Positions 53,947 to 63,068 of a DNA stretch of 64,000 nt are shown in pieces. The stretch is from Vibrio chagasii (lineage in GTDB: Bacteria; Pseudomonadota; Gammaproteobacteria; Enterobacterales; Vibrionaceae). The stretch lies in the NCBI RefSeq assembly GCF_024347355.1, contig NZ_AP025466.1, positions 124,001 to 188,000 of the forward strand, in the 5' to 3' direction. The stretch's first letter is position 1; the number at the start of each line of letters is the position of its first letter. Made by a program: the position numbers and the translations under genes. Below the pieces are notes generated by a model, which saw only the letters and a program-made list of their open reading frames with translations, had not been told where the DNA came from and made no database searches.

Positions 53947-54915
53947 TTGAGAAAAAATGTCCCTATTTTAACGGACTCTGCGATAATCAATTCGTTTGTT
54001 GAAAAATTAAACAGAGAAGCTTCGATTGATGTTATCGACGAGTTAACAGGTTATCAATATTCTCGTAATTCACTGTTGGGTATCTACAGTGACTGGAATC
54101 GCTACCATGCTTTCTGCACCAAGCTCCGCATCAATACACTCCCTGCGTCAATTACTGCAGTTCGTCGTTTTTTAGAAACTGAGTCTAATAATAGAAAGTT
54201 CGCGTCATTAAAACGTTACACTGCAACGCTTAGCTTGTTACATACTGTGTTTAACTTCCCCAACCCTATTAAGCATAGGCAAGTTCGCTTCACCCTGCTC
54301 CATTTACAAGCTCAAATGGCTGGTGACGCTAAACAAACAAACGCGATGACATCTTCACACCTTAGTCAATTAAACACCTTGCTTGCACATGAAAAGGCAA
54401 CGCTAAAAGAGATCCGTGACATAGCGATTTATAACGTAATGTTCGAGTGTGTTTTAAAGCGCTCGGAACTTAAGTCATTATCATCGAGCGATGTTGAGAG
54501 TGTCGATGGTGTTTATGAAATCGCGATCAAAGACTCGCTTTACAAGCTTTCACCAGCTGCAAGTTCTTCACTTGAACGTTGGCTCAGTTTTACAGGGCTC
54601 GAAGATGGGTTAACTCTGTTTCGGGCAATTGATAAGCATGAAAATATTGGCCTTCAACCACTAGATGATTCATCAATCTATAGAATACTAAGGCGTGCTA
54701 GTGACTTACTCGGTTTGGCAGAAAATCATCACTTTTCAGGGAATTCGATACGAGTTGGCGCGGCGCAAGAGCTTTCTAAACAAGGGCTAAAGATAAGAGA
54801 GATTCAGGACTTTGGACGTTGGCTTAGCCCTGCAATGCCGGCCCAGTATGTAGGTTATTTGAATACGGCTGAAAGTGAAAAAATGAAGTTTAAGGCACTA
54901 ACACCATGGCAGTAA
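53947..54915 (+). CDS. Solitary tyrosine recombinase/integrase-like protein
   Basis: 322 residues from TTG 53947, eight bases after GAGGT. N-terminal SAM-like DNA-binding domain about 15-120, catalytic domain about 130-320. The first catalytic Arg is in FECVLKRSELKSL, the H/R box reads HHFSGNSIRVGAAQELSKQGL (Arg kept), then GRWLSPAMPAQYVGY with W in the His/Trp position and a C-terminal Tyr nucleophile candidate. No att sites, excisionase or cargo were seen, so it is probably a stable domesticated integrase or a relic. A bidirectional terminator follows. Confidence 0.8.
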   Translation: MRKNVPILTDSAIINSFVEKLNREASIDVIDELTGYQYSRNSLLGIYSDWNRYHAFCTKLRINTLPASITAVRRFLETESNNRKFASLKRYTATLSLLHTVFNFPNPIKHRQVRFTLLHLQAQMAGDAKQTNAMTSSHLSQLNTLLAHEKATLKEIRDIAIYNVMFECVLKRSELKSLSSSDVESVDGVYEIAIKDSLYKLSPAASSSLERWLSFTGLEDGLTLFRAIDKHENIGLQPLDDSSIYRILRRASDLLGLAENHHFSGNSIRVGAAQELSKQGLKIREIQDFGRWLSPAMPAQYVGYLNTAESEKMKFKALTPWQ

Positions 54916-54952
54916 GACATTGCAACTAGTCAATAGATTGAAAAGACGGAAG

Positions 54953-54990
54953 TAAAAAAGCGGCTTGGGAGTAATCCAAGCCGCTTTTTA
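54953..54990. terminator. Bidirectional terminator between the recombinase and ddl
   Basis: AAAAAAGCGGCTTGG, 7-base loop, CCAAGCCGCTTTTT: very strong stem, A and T runs at both sides. Confidence 0.93.
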
Positions 54991-55026
54991 TTGTGAATTG
55001 GTTATACGAAACCTCAGAAAATCCCC

Positions 55027-56022
55027 TTAAGAAAGGCTGGTTCTTACGCAGTTTTCTAGGAACTGAGCGAACTTATGTCCGTTGTGTTCAACCATTTTAG
55101 GGAACATCGAAATTGGTGTCATACCTGGGAAGGTATTAACTTCGTTTAGGTAGATCTCGTTATCCTGCGTTAAGAAGAAGTCGATGCGAGACAAGTGGCG
55201 AAGCTTCATTTGTGTAAACACTTTGCGAGCGCTGTCCGCAATCAGTTGACGTTGTTCATCAGTAAGATTACTTGCTTCAACTTCTGTGATCGAGTGGCTA
55301 TCTGCGCTGTATTTTTCTTCGTAAGAGTAGAATGCGCCATTCGGTGCAATCACCTCGCCTGGCTTGCTGATGTGCAGCTGGCCGTCGATTTCGTAAGCCG
55401 CAACTTCCAGCTCTCTTGGCACCACTGACTTTTCAACAAGCACTTGATCTGAATAAGTAAATGCTTTGTTGATCGCTTCACTCAAGTCTTCCATTTGATT
55501 GACTTGATAACAGCCAACAGAAGAGCCTTGGCGTGCCGCTTTCACGAATACTTTGCCCCACTTTTCAAAAGCTTGAGTTGCTTGTGAATGTGCTTCGTCT
55601 GTATTGTCAGATAGGAATAGATATGGCGTGTTTGGAATGCTCAGTGCGTCATACCAAAGCTTTGACGTAATTTTGTTGAAGCTGTTATTGCTAGCTTCAG
55701 AACCACAGCCTAAGTACGGGATTTTCGCCATTTCGAACAGTGATTGGATATCACCGGTTTCACCTGGGAAACCATGAATACATGGAACGATGAAATCAAC
55801 TTTTGATTCTAGATCATCACCACGTAGCGTTTGATTATTGATATCAAGATATACTAATTCGCCCGAATCTAGACACCAGCCTTCGCTCTTAATCTCAACT
55901 CTTACAACGTTAAAGTCTTCAACGCTCTTAAGTTGATCAAAAAGGTAATTGGCTGAAACTAAAGACACTTCGTGCTCTGAAGATCCACCGCCGCATAGTA
56001 GAAGAATGTTTGTGGTGTTCAT
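55027..56022 (-). CDS. ddl: D-alanine--D-alanine ligase
   Basis: 331 residues, ATP-grasp fold. LLLCGGGSSEHEVSLVSANYL at the N-terminus, FIVPCIHGFPGETGDIQSLFEM near 75-96, KAARQGSSVGCY near 162, and LRHLSRIDFFLTQDNEIYLNEVNTFPGMTPISMFPKM near 275-312. Joins two D-Ala for peptidoglycan. Vibrios also carry a ddlB in the dcw cluster on chromosome I, so this is the second (DdlA-like) copy. Own promoter. Confidence 0.94.
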   Translation of the reverse strand: MNTTNILLLCGGGSSEHEVSLVSANYLFDQLKSVEDFNVVRVEIKSEGWCLDSGELVYLDINNQTLRGDDLESKVDFIVPCIHGFPGETGDIQSLFEMAKIPYLGCGSEASNNSFNKITSKLWYDALSIPNTPYLFLSDNTDEAHSQATQAFEKWGKVFVKAARQGSSVGCYQVNQMEDLSEAINKAFTYSDQVLVEKSVVPRELEVAAYEIDGQLHISKPGEVIAPNGAFYSYEEKYSADSHSITEVEASNLTDEQRQLIADSARKVFTQMKLRHLSRIDFFLTQDNEIYLNEVNTFPGMTPISMFPKMVEHNGHKFAQFLENCVRTSLS

Positions 56023-56162
56023 GGGTAAATTCGGTCCTTGAAACTAGGAATACTGACTTCAATGATAAACAAAAGTCGAAATAGGTACAGTGTTTTGATT
56101 GTTAAAATTGCGTCCGAAAGAACGAGCGATTAACTATTAGACAAAACGGTTCGTCTTAAAAC

Positions 56163-56187
56163 AAAAGAAGGAGCATTTGCTCCTTCT
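56163..56187 (-). terminator. Terminator of the SPOR lipoprotein gene
   Basis: AAGAAGGAGC-ATTT-GCTCCTTCTT; on the minus strand followed by TTGTTTT. Confidence 0.85.
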
Positions 56188-56201
56188 TTATGATTCAAAA
56201 C

Positions 56202-56765
56202 TTAGTTTAACTTGTTAAGCGTTGGGTATTCAGAGTTCTTGATGTCATCAATACTCTTCACGAATGGCTTCAAGTTTTTAAGTGAACTCGGTAGTGTTGA
56301 GATAGCCTTTTTCGCTTCTAAACGCGTTGCGTAGTCACCGTAAAGTACCGTGAACCACTTAGTGCCGTTGACCATCTTGTAGTTTTCCCAAACTGGCTGA
56401 GAAGTCGTTGGTAGCATTTTCACGAAAGAGTCGACTTTGCTTTGGCTGCCAACCGCAACAACTTGAACTGTGTAACCAAAACGCTGGTTCATGTCTTGTT
56501 GCTTCTTAGTTGGACCTTTCACTGCCGCAACTGCCTTAGCCTGAGTTGTTTGAGTGACTTTCTGCTCAACAGGTTCTGTTCTGATAACGTTAACAACATT
56601 CTCTTCAACAACGCCTGATTGCTGTGATTGAGACACAACTGGAGCTTCAACTTTGGCAGTTTTGTACTCTTCTTGATAACTATCTGAAGTCACATCCGTG
56701 ATGTAGTTTTCAGATACACACGCAGCCAAGAGCAGTGGCAAAGTCGCAATTGCAATTTTTTTCAT
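56202..56765 (-). CDS. SPOR-domain lipoprotein
   Basis: 187 residues. Lipobox LLAAC with Cys16. The middle (about 30-90) is low complexity, rich in Gln/Val/Thr. The C-terminal ~75 residues form a SPOR domain: GYTVQVVAVGSQSKVDSFVKML, NGTKWFTVLYGDYATRLEAKKAISTL. SPOR domains bind denuded glycan strands, often at the septum. The lipid anchor puts it in the inner leaflet of the outer membrane or in the inner membrane. Neighbour of ddl, but with a separate promoter. Confidence 0.87.
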   Translation of the reverse strand: MKKIAIATLPLLLAACVSENYITDVTSDSYQEEYKTAKVEAPVVSQSQQSGVVEENVVNVIRTEPVEQKVTQTTQAKAVAAVKGPTKKQQDMNQRFGYTVQVVAVGSQSKVDSFVKMLPTTSQPVWENYKMVNGTKWFTVLYGDYATRLEAKKAISTLPSSLKNLKPFVKSIDDIKNSEYPTLNKLN

Positions 56766-56858
56766 GGAAAGCTCTATATCCTTAATAATAATTACTATAA
56801 ATCATGCCGATACGTCGGTTTAGAATCAAGTTAACTTTGAGATTATACACCATTAGTG

Positions 56859-56874
56859 GGTGACCTATTTCACA
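56859..56874. promoter_or_regulatory. CRP site upstream of the lysine acetyltransferase gene
   Basis: GGTGACCTATTTCACA matches 9 of 10 conserved positions of TGTGA-N6-TCACA, 108 bases before the start at 56982. In enterics patZ is known to be cAMP-CRP dependent. Confidence 0.75.
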
Positions 56875-56981
56875 AACTTAATGCAGTGTTTGCTTATTCA
56901 TCTTAATTCGGTGAATTTGCCATCAACCTGTCATCGAAAAGTAAGTTACGATGAACCTACGTGCATTGCTAGGATATGTCT

Positions 56982-59666
56982 ATGAATCATCTTGATCCCC
57001 TACTGAAACCCCGTTCGATTGCCGTTGTTGGTGCTTCTCAGCGAGAAAATCGAGCAGGCTACATTGTTATGAATAATCTTTTGCATGGGGATTTTAAGGG
57101 GGCGGTAATGCCAGTTACGCCCAAATATGATTCGGTGGCGGGTGTACTTTCCTACAAAAACATTTTGTCGCTCCCGATCGTCCCTGATCTTGCGATTCTT
57201 TGTACCAACGCGACTCGCAATATAGCTATCTTTGAGGAGTTAGCGGAGAAAGGCATTGCGTCTGTCATTGTTCTATCTTCAGACATGCAACAGCCGATTG
57301 ATAACGGTGAAACATACGATTCAAGATGCCTAGCGATTGCGAAAAAGCACAATATAAGAATGCTTGGTTCAAACAGTTTAGGCGTGATAATCCCTTGGCT
57401 TAATCTCAATGCATCCTTCTCTCCTGTTACCGCACTACCCGGCAAGATTGCGTTTGTTTCTCAATCTGCAGCGGTGTGTACCACGATACTTGATTGGGCG
57501 AATGATAAAGAGATCGGTTTCTCTGCTTTTATCTCAATTGGTAACGGCACGGATATCGAGTTTTCTGAACTGTTGGATTACCTGAGTACCGACTCCCATA
57601 CTGAAGCGATATTGCTTTATGTAGATAGCATTAAAGACGCACGACGTTTCATTTCAGCTGCCCGAGCCGCCTCACGTAACCGGAGAATACTAGTGTTAAA
57701 AGGTGGCCGGACCGCCAAAGGCCGAGCTGCAGCAATGGTACATACTGGTGGTGCGGATACGCTCGATATTATTTACGACTCGGCTATCCGTCGTAGTGGC
57801 ATGCTGCGAGTTAAGAACCTGCACGAACTGTTTGCTGCCGTAGAAACTTTGACTCACTCGGTCCCATTACGTGGAGAGCGACTGGCGATTGTCACGAATG
57901 GTGGTGGCCCTGCGATTATGGCTGTTGATACGTTATTCGAACGTGGCGGCAAACTCGCTGAGTTATCGGAAGAGACGCTTGAAAAGCTTAATAAAGTGCT
58001 ACCTTCAAGTTGGTCACATAGCAATCCTATCGATATTGTGGGTGATGCAGGTGATCAACGTTATATTGATACGATTAACACACTGCTCGATGGTGATGAG
58101 GCAGATGCTATTCTCATCATGCATAGCCCTTCTGCTATCGCACACTCTGCTCAAACTGCTGAGCGCATCATCGAAGCGATTAAAAAGCACCCTCGCCATA
58201 AGCGATTCAATATTCTTACCAATTGGTCTGGTGAGCTTACGGCAAGGCCTGCTAGAAAGCTGTTCACTGAAGCTGGTATTCCAACCTATCGAACACCAGA
58301 GAGCTCTGTTGTCGCATTCATGCACTTGGTCGAGTACCGACGCAACCAACGTCAGCTTATGGAGACGCCAACCACGGCTGAGAAAGTCCATATTGAAGAT
58401 TTAGCCGATGCCAGAAATTGGATAGAACGCCAATTACTGGATAAAGATACAGTTAGCCTTGATACCCATCAAAACAGTCAGTTTTTCAAACACTTCAACC
58501 TAGATGTGCTGCCTACTTGGATCGCTTCAGATCCTAGTGAAGCGGTACATATTGCAGAAACGATTGGTTATCCTGTCGCAGTTAAACTCCGCTCACCAGA
58601 TATCGCGCATAAATCTGACGTTCAAGGCGTAATGCTTAATTTAAGAAACAGCAGTGAAGTCGCAAATGCGGCTCAAGCGATTCTTGATCGTTCTCAATTG
58701 TCGTTTCCTACAGCACATATTCATGGCTTGCTGGTACAAGGCATGGCGAAACTCGCAGGCGGACAAGAGCTTCGCGTGAAAGTTACAACCGATGAAACGT
58801 TCGGCCCTATTATTCTACTCGGTCAAGGCGGTTCCGAATGGGATGAGTCGATTGATGCGGCAGCTGCTTTCCCTCCGCTTAACATGACGCTGGCTCGTTA
58901 CTTGATCATTCGAGCGATAAAGAGTGGCAAGATTCGCTTACAAAAGCTCCCTAATCCTATTGATATAGAAGGCTTGTCTGAGTTGCTGGTTCGTATTTCT
59001 CAAATGGTGGTTGATTGCCCTGAAATATACGATCTGGATATACATCCAGTACTTGCGAATGGCGATAAGTTCACGATATTGGATGCCGATATCATATTGA
59101 AAGCTTACGAGGGGGATCCACAAGAAAGACTGGCGATTCGCCCATACCCTGTAGAGCTTGAAGAACGTATCCAGTTAAAAGATGGCACAGAAGTACTGCT
59201 ACGCCCTATTCTTCCTGAAGACGAACCACTTCATGCCGACTTCATTAACCGAGTCTCAAAAGAGGATCTCTACAAACGCTTCTTTAGTGATGTGGGTGAA
59301 TTCAATCATGAAGCGTTAGCTAATTTCACTCAGATTGATTTCGATAGAGAGATTGCTTTTGTTGTGGTGCGTGAAGAGCAATGCGTACCGGCAATCATTG
59401 GCGTGTCTCGGGCTTTGATCAACCCAGAGAATACGGATGCCGAATTCGCGATATTAATTCGCTCTGATCTTAAAGGCGTAGGTTTAGGTCGAATTCTTAT
59501 GACTAAGGTTATTGATTACTGCCGTGCCAAGCAGACTAAACAGATGTCGGGAATGACGATGCCAACCAATAGAGGAATGCTGACACTAGCTCAAAAACTT
59601 GGTTTCAAACTAGACATCTGTTTTGAAGACGGCACGGCAGATATGGTGCTTCCGTTACTTGAGTGA
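56982..59666 (+). CDS. Protein lysine acetyltransferase Pat (acyl-CoA synthetase-like plus GNAT)
   Basis: 894 residues from ATG 56982, seven bases after AGGA (the ATG at 56976 is too close). Order: CoA-binding domain (LLKPRSIAVVGASQRENRAGYIV), ligase-CoA domains to about 460, an ATP-grasp region about 490-710 (GYPVAVKLRSPDIAHKSDVQGV), and a C-terminal GNAT about 725-890 with acetyl-CoA motif RSDLKGVGLGRILMTKV. This is the YfiQ/PatZ architecture, which acetylates acetyl-CoA synthetase and other proteins on lysine. A CRP site is upstream. Its end overlaps the convergent LysR gene by 12 bases. Confidence 0.93.
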   Translation: MNHLDPLLKPRSIAVVGASQRENRAGYIVMNNLLHGDFKGAVMPVTPKYDSVAGVLSYKNILSLPIVPDLAILCTNATRNIAIFEELAEKGIASVIVLSSDMQQPIDNGETYDSRCLAIAKKHNIRMLGSNSLGVIIPWLNLNASFSPVTALPGKIAFVSQSAAVCTTILDWANDKEIGFSAFISIGNGTDIEFSELLDYLSTDSHTEAILLYVDSIKDARRFISAARAASRNRRILVLKGGRTAKGRAAAMVHTGGADTLDIIYDSAIRRSGMLRVKNLHELFAAVETLTHSVPLRGERLAIVTNGGGPAIMAVDTLFERGGKLAELSEETLEKLNKVLPSSWSHSNPIDIVGDAGDQRYIDTINTLLDGDEADAILIMHSPSAIAHSAQTAERIIEAIKKHPRHKRFNILTNWSGELTARPARKLFTEAGIPTYRTPESSVVAFMHLVEYRRNQRQLMETPTTAEKVHIEDLADARNWIERQLLDKDTVSLDTHQNSQFFKHFNLDVLPTWIASDPSEAVHIAETIGYPVAVKLRSPDIAHKSDVQGVMLNLRNSSEVANAAQAILDRSQLSFPTAHIHGLLVQGMAKLAGGQELRVKVTTDETFGPIILLGQGGSEWDESIDAAAAFPPLNMTLARYLIIRAIKSGKIRLQKLPNPIDIEGLSELLVRISQMVVDCPEIYDLDIHPVLANGDKFTILDADIILKAYEGDPQERLAIRPYPVELEERIQLKDGTEVLLRPILPEDEPLHADFINRVSKEDLYKRFFSDVGEFNHEALANFTQIDFDREIAFVVVREEQCVPAIIGVSRALINPENTDAEFAILIRSDLKGVGLGRILMTKVIDYCRAKQTKQMSGMTMPTNRGMLTLAQKLGFKLDICFEDGTADMVLPLLE

Positions 59667-60542
59667 CCATGTTTTTTTAAGGTGTTGTATGCACCATGAT
59701 TTGGCGTCGCCCATTTTATTGCGTCGCCAAGCCATAACGATGTCGATTGGCTGGGGTTCAGTACCTTCGATCTGCTTTAAAACACCAGATTCAATTAATG
59801 GACTAGCAACACTACAAGGTAATGTGCCAATACCTAAACCGTTGGTTAATGCTTCGACTTTTGCCGGAAAGCTTGTCACCGTTAAACGCGGCTGCTTCTC
59901 TAATATATTGATGCTTAATGCTGGCTGATCGCGTGCCGTATCTGCGATCGCAATCACCCTGTAACTTTCTCTAGCCTTTTGGTCAAAATCGCCAGAACGC
60001 TTGTGAACATAATGATTGGATGCTGCTACCCAAACCATTTCCATTTTACCAATCACGTCACTTTTTAGGTCATTAGGAATAGTATCGACTTTCGGGCAAA
60101 CAAGAAGGTCGGCGCGGCCATCTGAGAGTGACTCCCAACACCCCGCTAAGATCTCCTCTTGTAAACGAACACGCGTTTTACTGATTTTCCCTAGCTCATC
60201 GACAAGTGGGAAGAAATTAGCAATCGGGATAATGCCATCAAAAGCGATAGTTAAATCCAACTCCCACCCATTAGCTAGAATGCTTGCTTCGTTGACGAGC
60301 CTTTCTGTCGCACCAAGAATCACCCTACCTTGTTCAAGTATCAATTGACCGGCCTCTGTAAAGTTTGCGCGATGGCCAGAGCGGTCAAAAATCATGATAT
60401 CTAAGTCTTGTTCAAGCTTTTGAATTTGGTAGCTGAGTGACGAAGGCGCGCGGTCCATTTCATTTGCTGCAGCAGCAAAACTTCCACGTCTATCGATGGC
60501 GTCTAGGATGTGTAACGCTTCAAGTGTTATTGGGCTATGCAT
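59655..60542 (-). CDS. LysR family transcriptional regulator
   Basis: 295 residues. N-terminal winged HTH (EALHILDAIDRRGSFAAAANEMDRAPSSLSYQIQKLEQDLDIMIFDR), linker helix, then the periplasmic-binding-like effector domain from about 90 (LTIAFDGIIPIANFFPLVDEL ... GRADLLVCPKV ... VEALTNGLGIGTLPCSV). It overlaps the end of the acetyltransferase gene by 12 bases and is 226 bases from the heme receptor, which is read divergently. Target unknown. Confidence 0.92.
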   Translation of the reverse strand: MHSPITLEALHILDAIDRRGSFAAAANEMDRAPSSLSYQIQKLEQDLDIMIFDRSGHRANFTEAGQLILEQGRVILGATERLVNEASILANGWELDLTIAFDGIIPIANFFPLVDELGKISKTRVRLQEEILAGCWESLSDGRADLLVCPKVDTIPNDLKSDVIGKMEMVWVAASNHYVHKRSGDFDQKARESYRVIAIADTARDQPALSINILEKQPRLTVTSFPAKVEALTNGLGIGTLPCSVASPLIESGVLKQIEGTEPQPIDIVMAWRRNKMGDAKSWCIQHLKKTWSLK

Positions 60543-60688
60543 CAGTTTTCTACTTTCTAAATGAGATTTTGATCACAAAAATGGAAGCATTCACCAGGTG
60601 AATGGAACCATTAAAGGTCGTTTAATACAATGAGTTATACGGTTTGTCCGAGCTTTTAATGATAAAAACACAAATAAATTGAAATGCA

Positions 60689-60707
60689 AATAATAGTAAT
60701 TATCATT
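60689..60707. promoter_or_regulatory. Fur box upstream of the heme receptor
   Basis: AATAATAGTAATTATCATT agrees with the 19-bp Fur consensus at about 13 positions, 62 bases before the start, in an AT-rich promoter. Iron-dependent repression is expected. Confidence 0.65.
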
Positions 60708-60768
60708 TAGATCCAATATTATCTTTCGCGAAATCAAGATAATACTATGGAATTAAGGTAACTATCAG

Positions 60769-62919
60769 ATGTATAAGCAATCCCTACTCTCTGCTTCAAT
60801 CGTTTTAGCGCTTTCATCAACCTCAGCCTTAGCTGAAAATTATGCCCTATTTGACGAGGTTGTTGTATCTTCGACTCGTACGAATCAAACACTTATCAAT
60901 ACTGCTGCTTCTGTCACCGTCATCTCTGATAAGCAAATTGAAGAGAATATGGCAAAAGACGTTAATGAGATTTTCGAATACACGCCAGGTGTTACGATGA
61001 ACTCAAGCTCTCGCCAAGGTGCCCAAACGATTAATATCCGTGGCATGGAAGGTAAACGCGTTAAGATTCTTGTAGATGGCTCATCGCAACCTGGTTCATT
61101 TGATGGTGGTCCTTACGCCTTCATTAATTCTAGCGGTATTTCTATCGACCCTGATATGTTAAAAAGTGTCGAAATCATCAAAGGTGCTGCTTCAAGTTTA
61201 CACGGAAGTGATGCAATTGGCGGTGTTGTTGCTTTTGAAACTAAAGATCCTTCTGACTTCTTGAAAGATGGCAAAGACTTCGGCGGTCAAGCTAAGCTCT
61301 CCTACTCTTCTGAAGACAATTCATTCAGTGAACATGTTGCATTAGCTAATCGTTTTGGCGATTTAGAAACTCTGGTTGCTTATACTCGCCGTGATGGTGA
61401 AGAGCTTCAAAACTTTCGTAACTCGGGTGATTTAGAGAACTACGCAGTAGAAAATCAAGACACATCAGCAGATAACCTATTGGTAAAACTTCAATACCAA
61501 CTGAATGAAAGCCATCGCATTGAGTTTCTAGCAGAGCTTATTAAAGATACCTCTGATTCAGACATCTACCACTCTAGTTATGATAGCTACACTGGTGAAG
61601 ATGACACTAAACAAACCCGATTCGCAATCAAGCACATTTGGTTTTCAGATGGCGCGATTGTTGACACTGTGACGAGCAAAGTATCGTACATTTCTAAAGA
61701 AGAGCATGGTGTAACGAAGCGCTTTAAACCTGCAGGCACGAATTGGATGGGTCGACCGACTAATGCGAATAACCAGGTTAAAGATTACGATTACACCGAA
61801 GATAAGCTTGAGATAGAGACTCAACTAGACAAAGAGATTAACAATCACTACCTAGTTTATGGTGCGACTTATACACATAGCGACATCAGTAACACCAATA
61901 TGGAGTACAACTCAGATCCAGCGACTGACGATCAACTTTACGTGTACACGCCTGATGCGAAAGAGCAGAAGTTTGGTTTGTTTGTTCAGGACGAAATCAG
62001 CCTAATGAACAATAAACTGGTTGTGACTCCTGGTGTTCGTTTCGACTACTTCTCTACAGACCCTGGTAAAAACACTGGCGAATCTCTAACTGACTTCTCG
62101 GATTCTGCGGTAACAGGCCGTTTAGGTACAACATACAAGCTTACTGATGCAGGTACTGTATTCGGTCAAATTAGCCAAGGCTTCAGGGCGCCGTCGTTCG
62201 ACGAACTGTATTATACGTATGACAACCTAGCAAATCATGGAACCCCATACGTAAATGATCCGAATCCTAATCTTAAGTCAGAGACAAGTATCTCGTACGA
62301 GCTTGGTTACCGTCATATTACACAGGCTTCATCGTCTGAGATTGCAGCTTACTACAGTGATTACGATGATTTCATTGAAACCGTAGTAACGAAAAAAGTC
62401 GGTCGAACAAAACACTTCTCTAACGTTAACTTAGAGTCAGCAACGATCAAGGGTATTGAGTTTTCGAACACCTTACTTTGGGATGTACTAGTGGGTGCAC
62501 CAAAGGGTATCTCGACTCACTTTGTGGCCTCATACACAGACGGTGAAGACGGAAACGGCAATGCGCTAAACAGTGTTAACCCATGGAACGCTGTGTTAGG
62601 TCTGAACTACGATGCACCGAACCAAAATTGGGGGACAAGTCTTAAGTTAAATTACACAGCTGAGAAATCTGGGTCAGACATTAACTTCGATGATGAGAAT
62701 GGCGGTAACGCTGGTCAAGTTGAAATCTCAAGCGCAACGGTTGTTGATTTAACGGCTTATTACAAACCAATGAAAGATTTGACGATTCGTGGTGGTGTGT
62801 TCAACTTAACTAATGAAGAATACTACCGCTGGAATGACGTTCGTGGCGATGATGAGCTTTACAAAGAGAACTCTCAAGCTGAAAGGAACTACGGTATTTC
62901 AGCTAAGTACGAATTCTAA
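60769..62919 (+). CDS. hutA: TonB-dependent heme/hemoglobin receptor (HutA-like)
   Basis: 716 residues. Signal peptide (LLSASIVLALSSTSALA-EN), TonB box FDEVVVSST, plug domain about 40-160 (VNEIFEYTPGVTMNSSSRQG, INIRGMEGKRVKILVDG, EIIKGAASSLHGSDAIGGVV), then a 22-strand barrel ending AKYEF. The heme-receptor FRAP motif (GFRAPSFDELYYTY) and NPNL motif (NPNLKSETS) bracket a His in ANHG, the expected heme ligand region. It sits next to a LysR gene as in V. cholerae. A Fur box precedes it; an IS has entered its terminator. Confidence 0.92.
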   Translation: MYKQSLLSASIVLALSSTSALAENYALFDEVVVSSTRTNQTLINTAASVTVISDKQIEENMAKDVNEIFEYTPGVTMNSSSRQGAQTINIRGMEGKRVKILVDGSSQPGSFDGGPYAFINSSGISIDPDMLKSVEIIKGAASSLHGSDAIGGVVAFETKDPSDFLKDGKDFGGQAKLSYSSEDNSFSEHVALANRFGDLETLVAYTRRDGEELQNFRNSGDLENYAVENQDTSADNLLVKLQYQLNESHRIEFLAELIKDTSDSDIYHSSYDSYTGEDDTKQTRFAIKHIWFSDGAIVDTVTSKVSYISKEEHGVTKRFKPAGTNWMGRPTNANNQVKDYDYTEDKLEIETQLDKEINNHYLVYGATYTHSDISNTNMEYNSDPATDDQLYVYTPDAKEQKFGLFVQDEISLMNNKLVVTPGVRFDYFSTDPGKNTGESLTDFSDSAVTGRLGTTYKLTDAGTVFGQISQGFRAPSFDELYYTYDNLANHGTPYVNDPNPNLKSETSISYELGYRHITQASSSEIAAYYSDYDDFIETVVTKKVGRTKHFSNVNLESATIKGIEFSNTLLWDVLVGAPKGISTHFVASYTDGEDGNGNALNSVNPWNAVLGLNYDAPNQNWGTSLKLNYTAEKSGSDINFDDENGGNAGQVEISSATVVDLTAYYKPMKDLTIRGGVFNLTNEEYYRWNDVRGDDELYKENSQAERNYGISAKYEF

Positions 62920-62947
62920 ATCGATACAAGCCTGAACTACAGAAACT

Positions 62948-62965
62948 AAAAAGCCAGCTATAAGC
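62948..62965 (+). terminator. Remnant of the hutA terminator, cut by an insertion sequence
   Basis: AAAAAGCCAGCT-ATA-AGC is the left arm, loop and first three bases of the right arm of an obvious terminator hairpin. The remaining TGGCTTTTT is replaced by the IS end at 62966. Confidence 0.75.
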
Positions 62966-62980
62966 CTGTCTCTTATACAC

Positions 62981-63012
62981 AAATCCCTAAGCCACGCTTG
63001 GGGATTTTTTTT
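62981..63012 (+). terminator. Terminator-like hairpin inside the IS left end
   Basis: AAATCCC-T-AAGC, loop CAC, GCTT-G-GGGATTTTTTTT. It would stop transcription entering the element from hutA, protecting the transposase gene from read-through, and could now serve as the hutA terminator. Confidence 0.8.
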
Positions 63013-63068
63013 GAACTATTTTTAGGTTTCATGATCTGATCATCTAAGTAATGACAAGGATGATTATC

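Noticed and set aside
62966..62984. Possible sequencing-adapter contamination, since the IS end resembles the Tn5 mosaic end
   Set aside because: The identity stops after 16 bases and a coherent IS with hairpin and transposase follows, as expected for a natural element.
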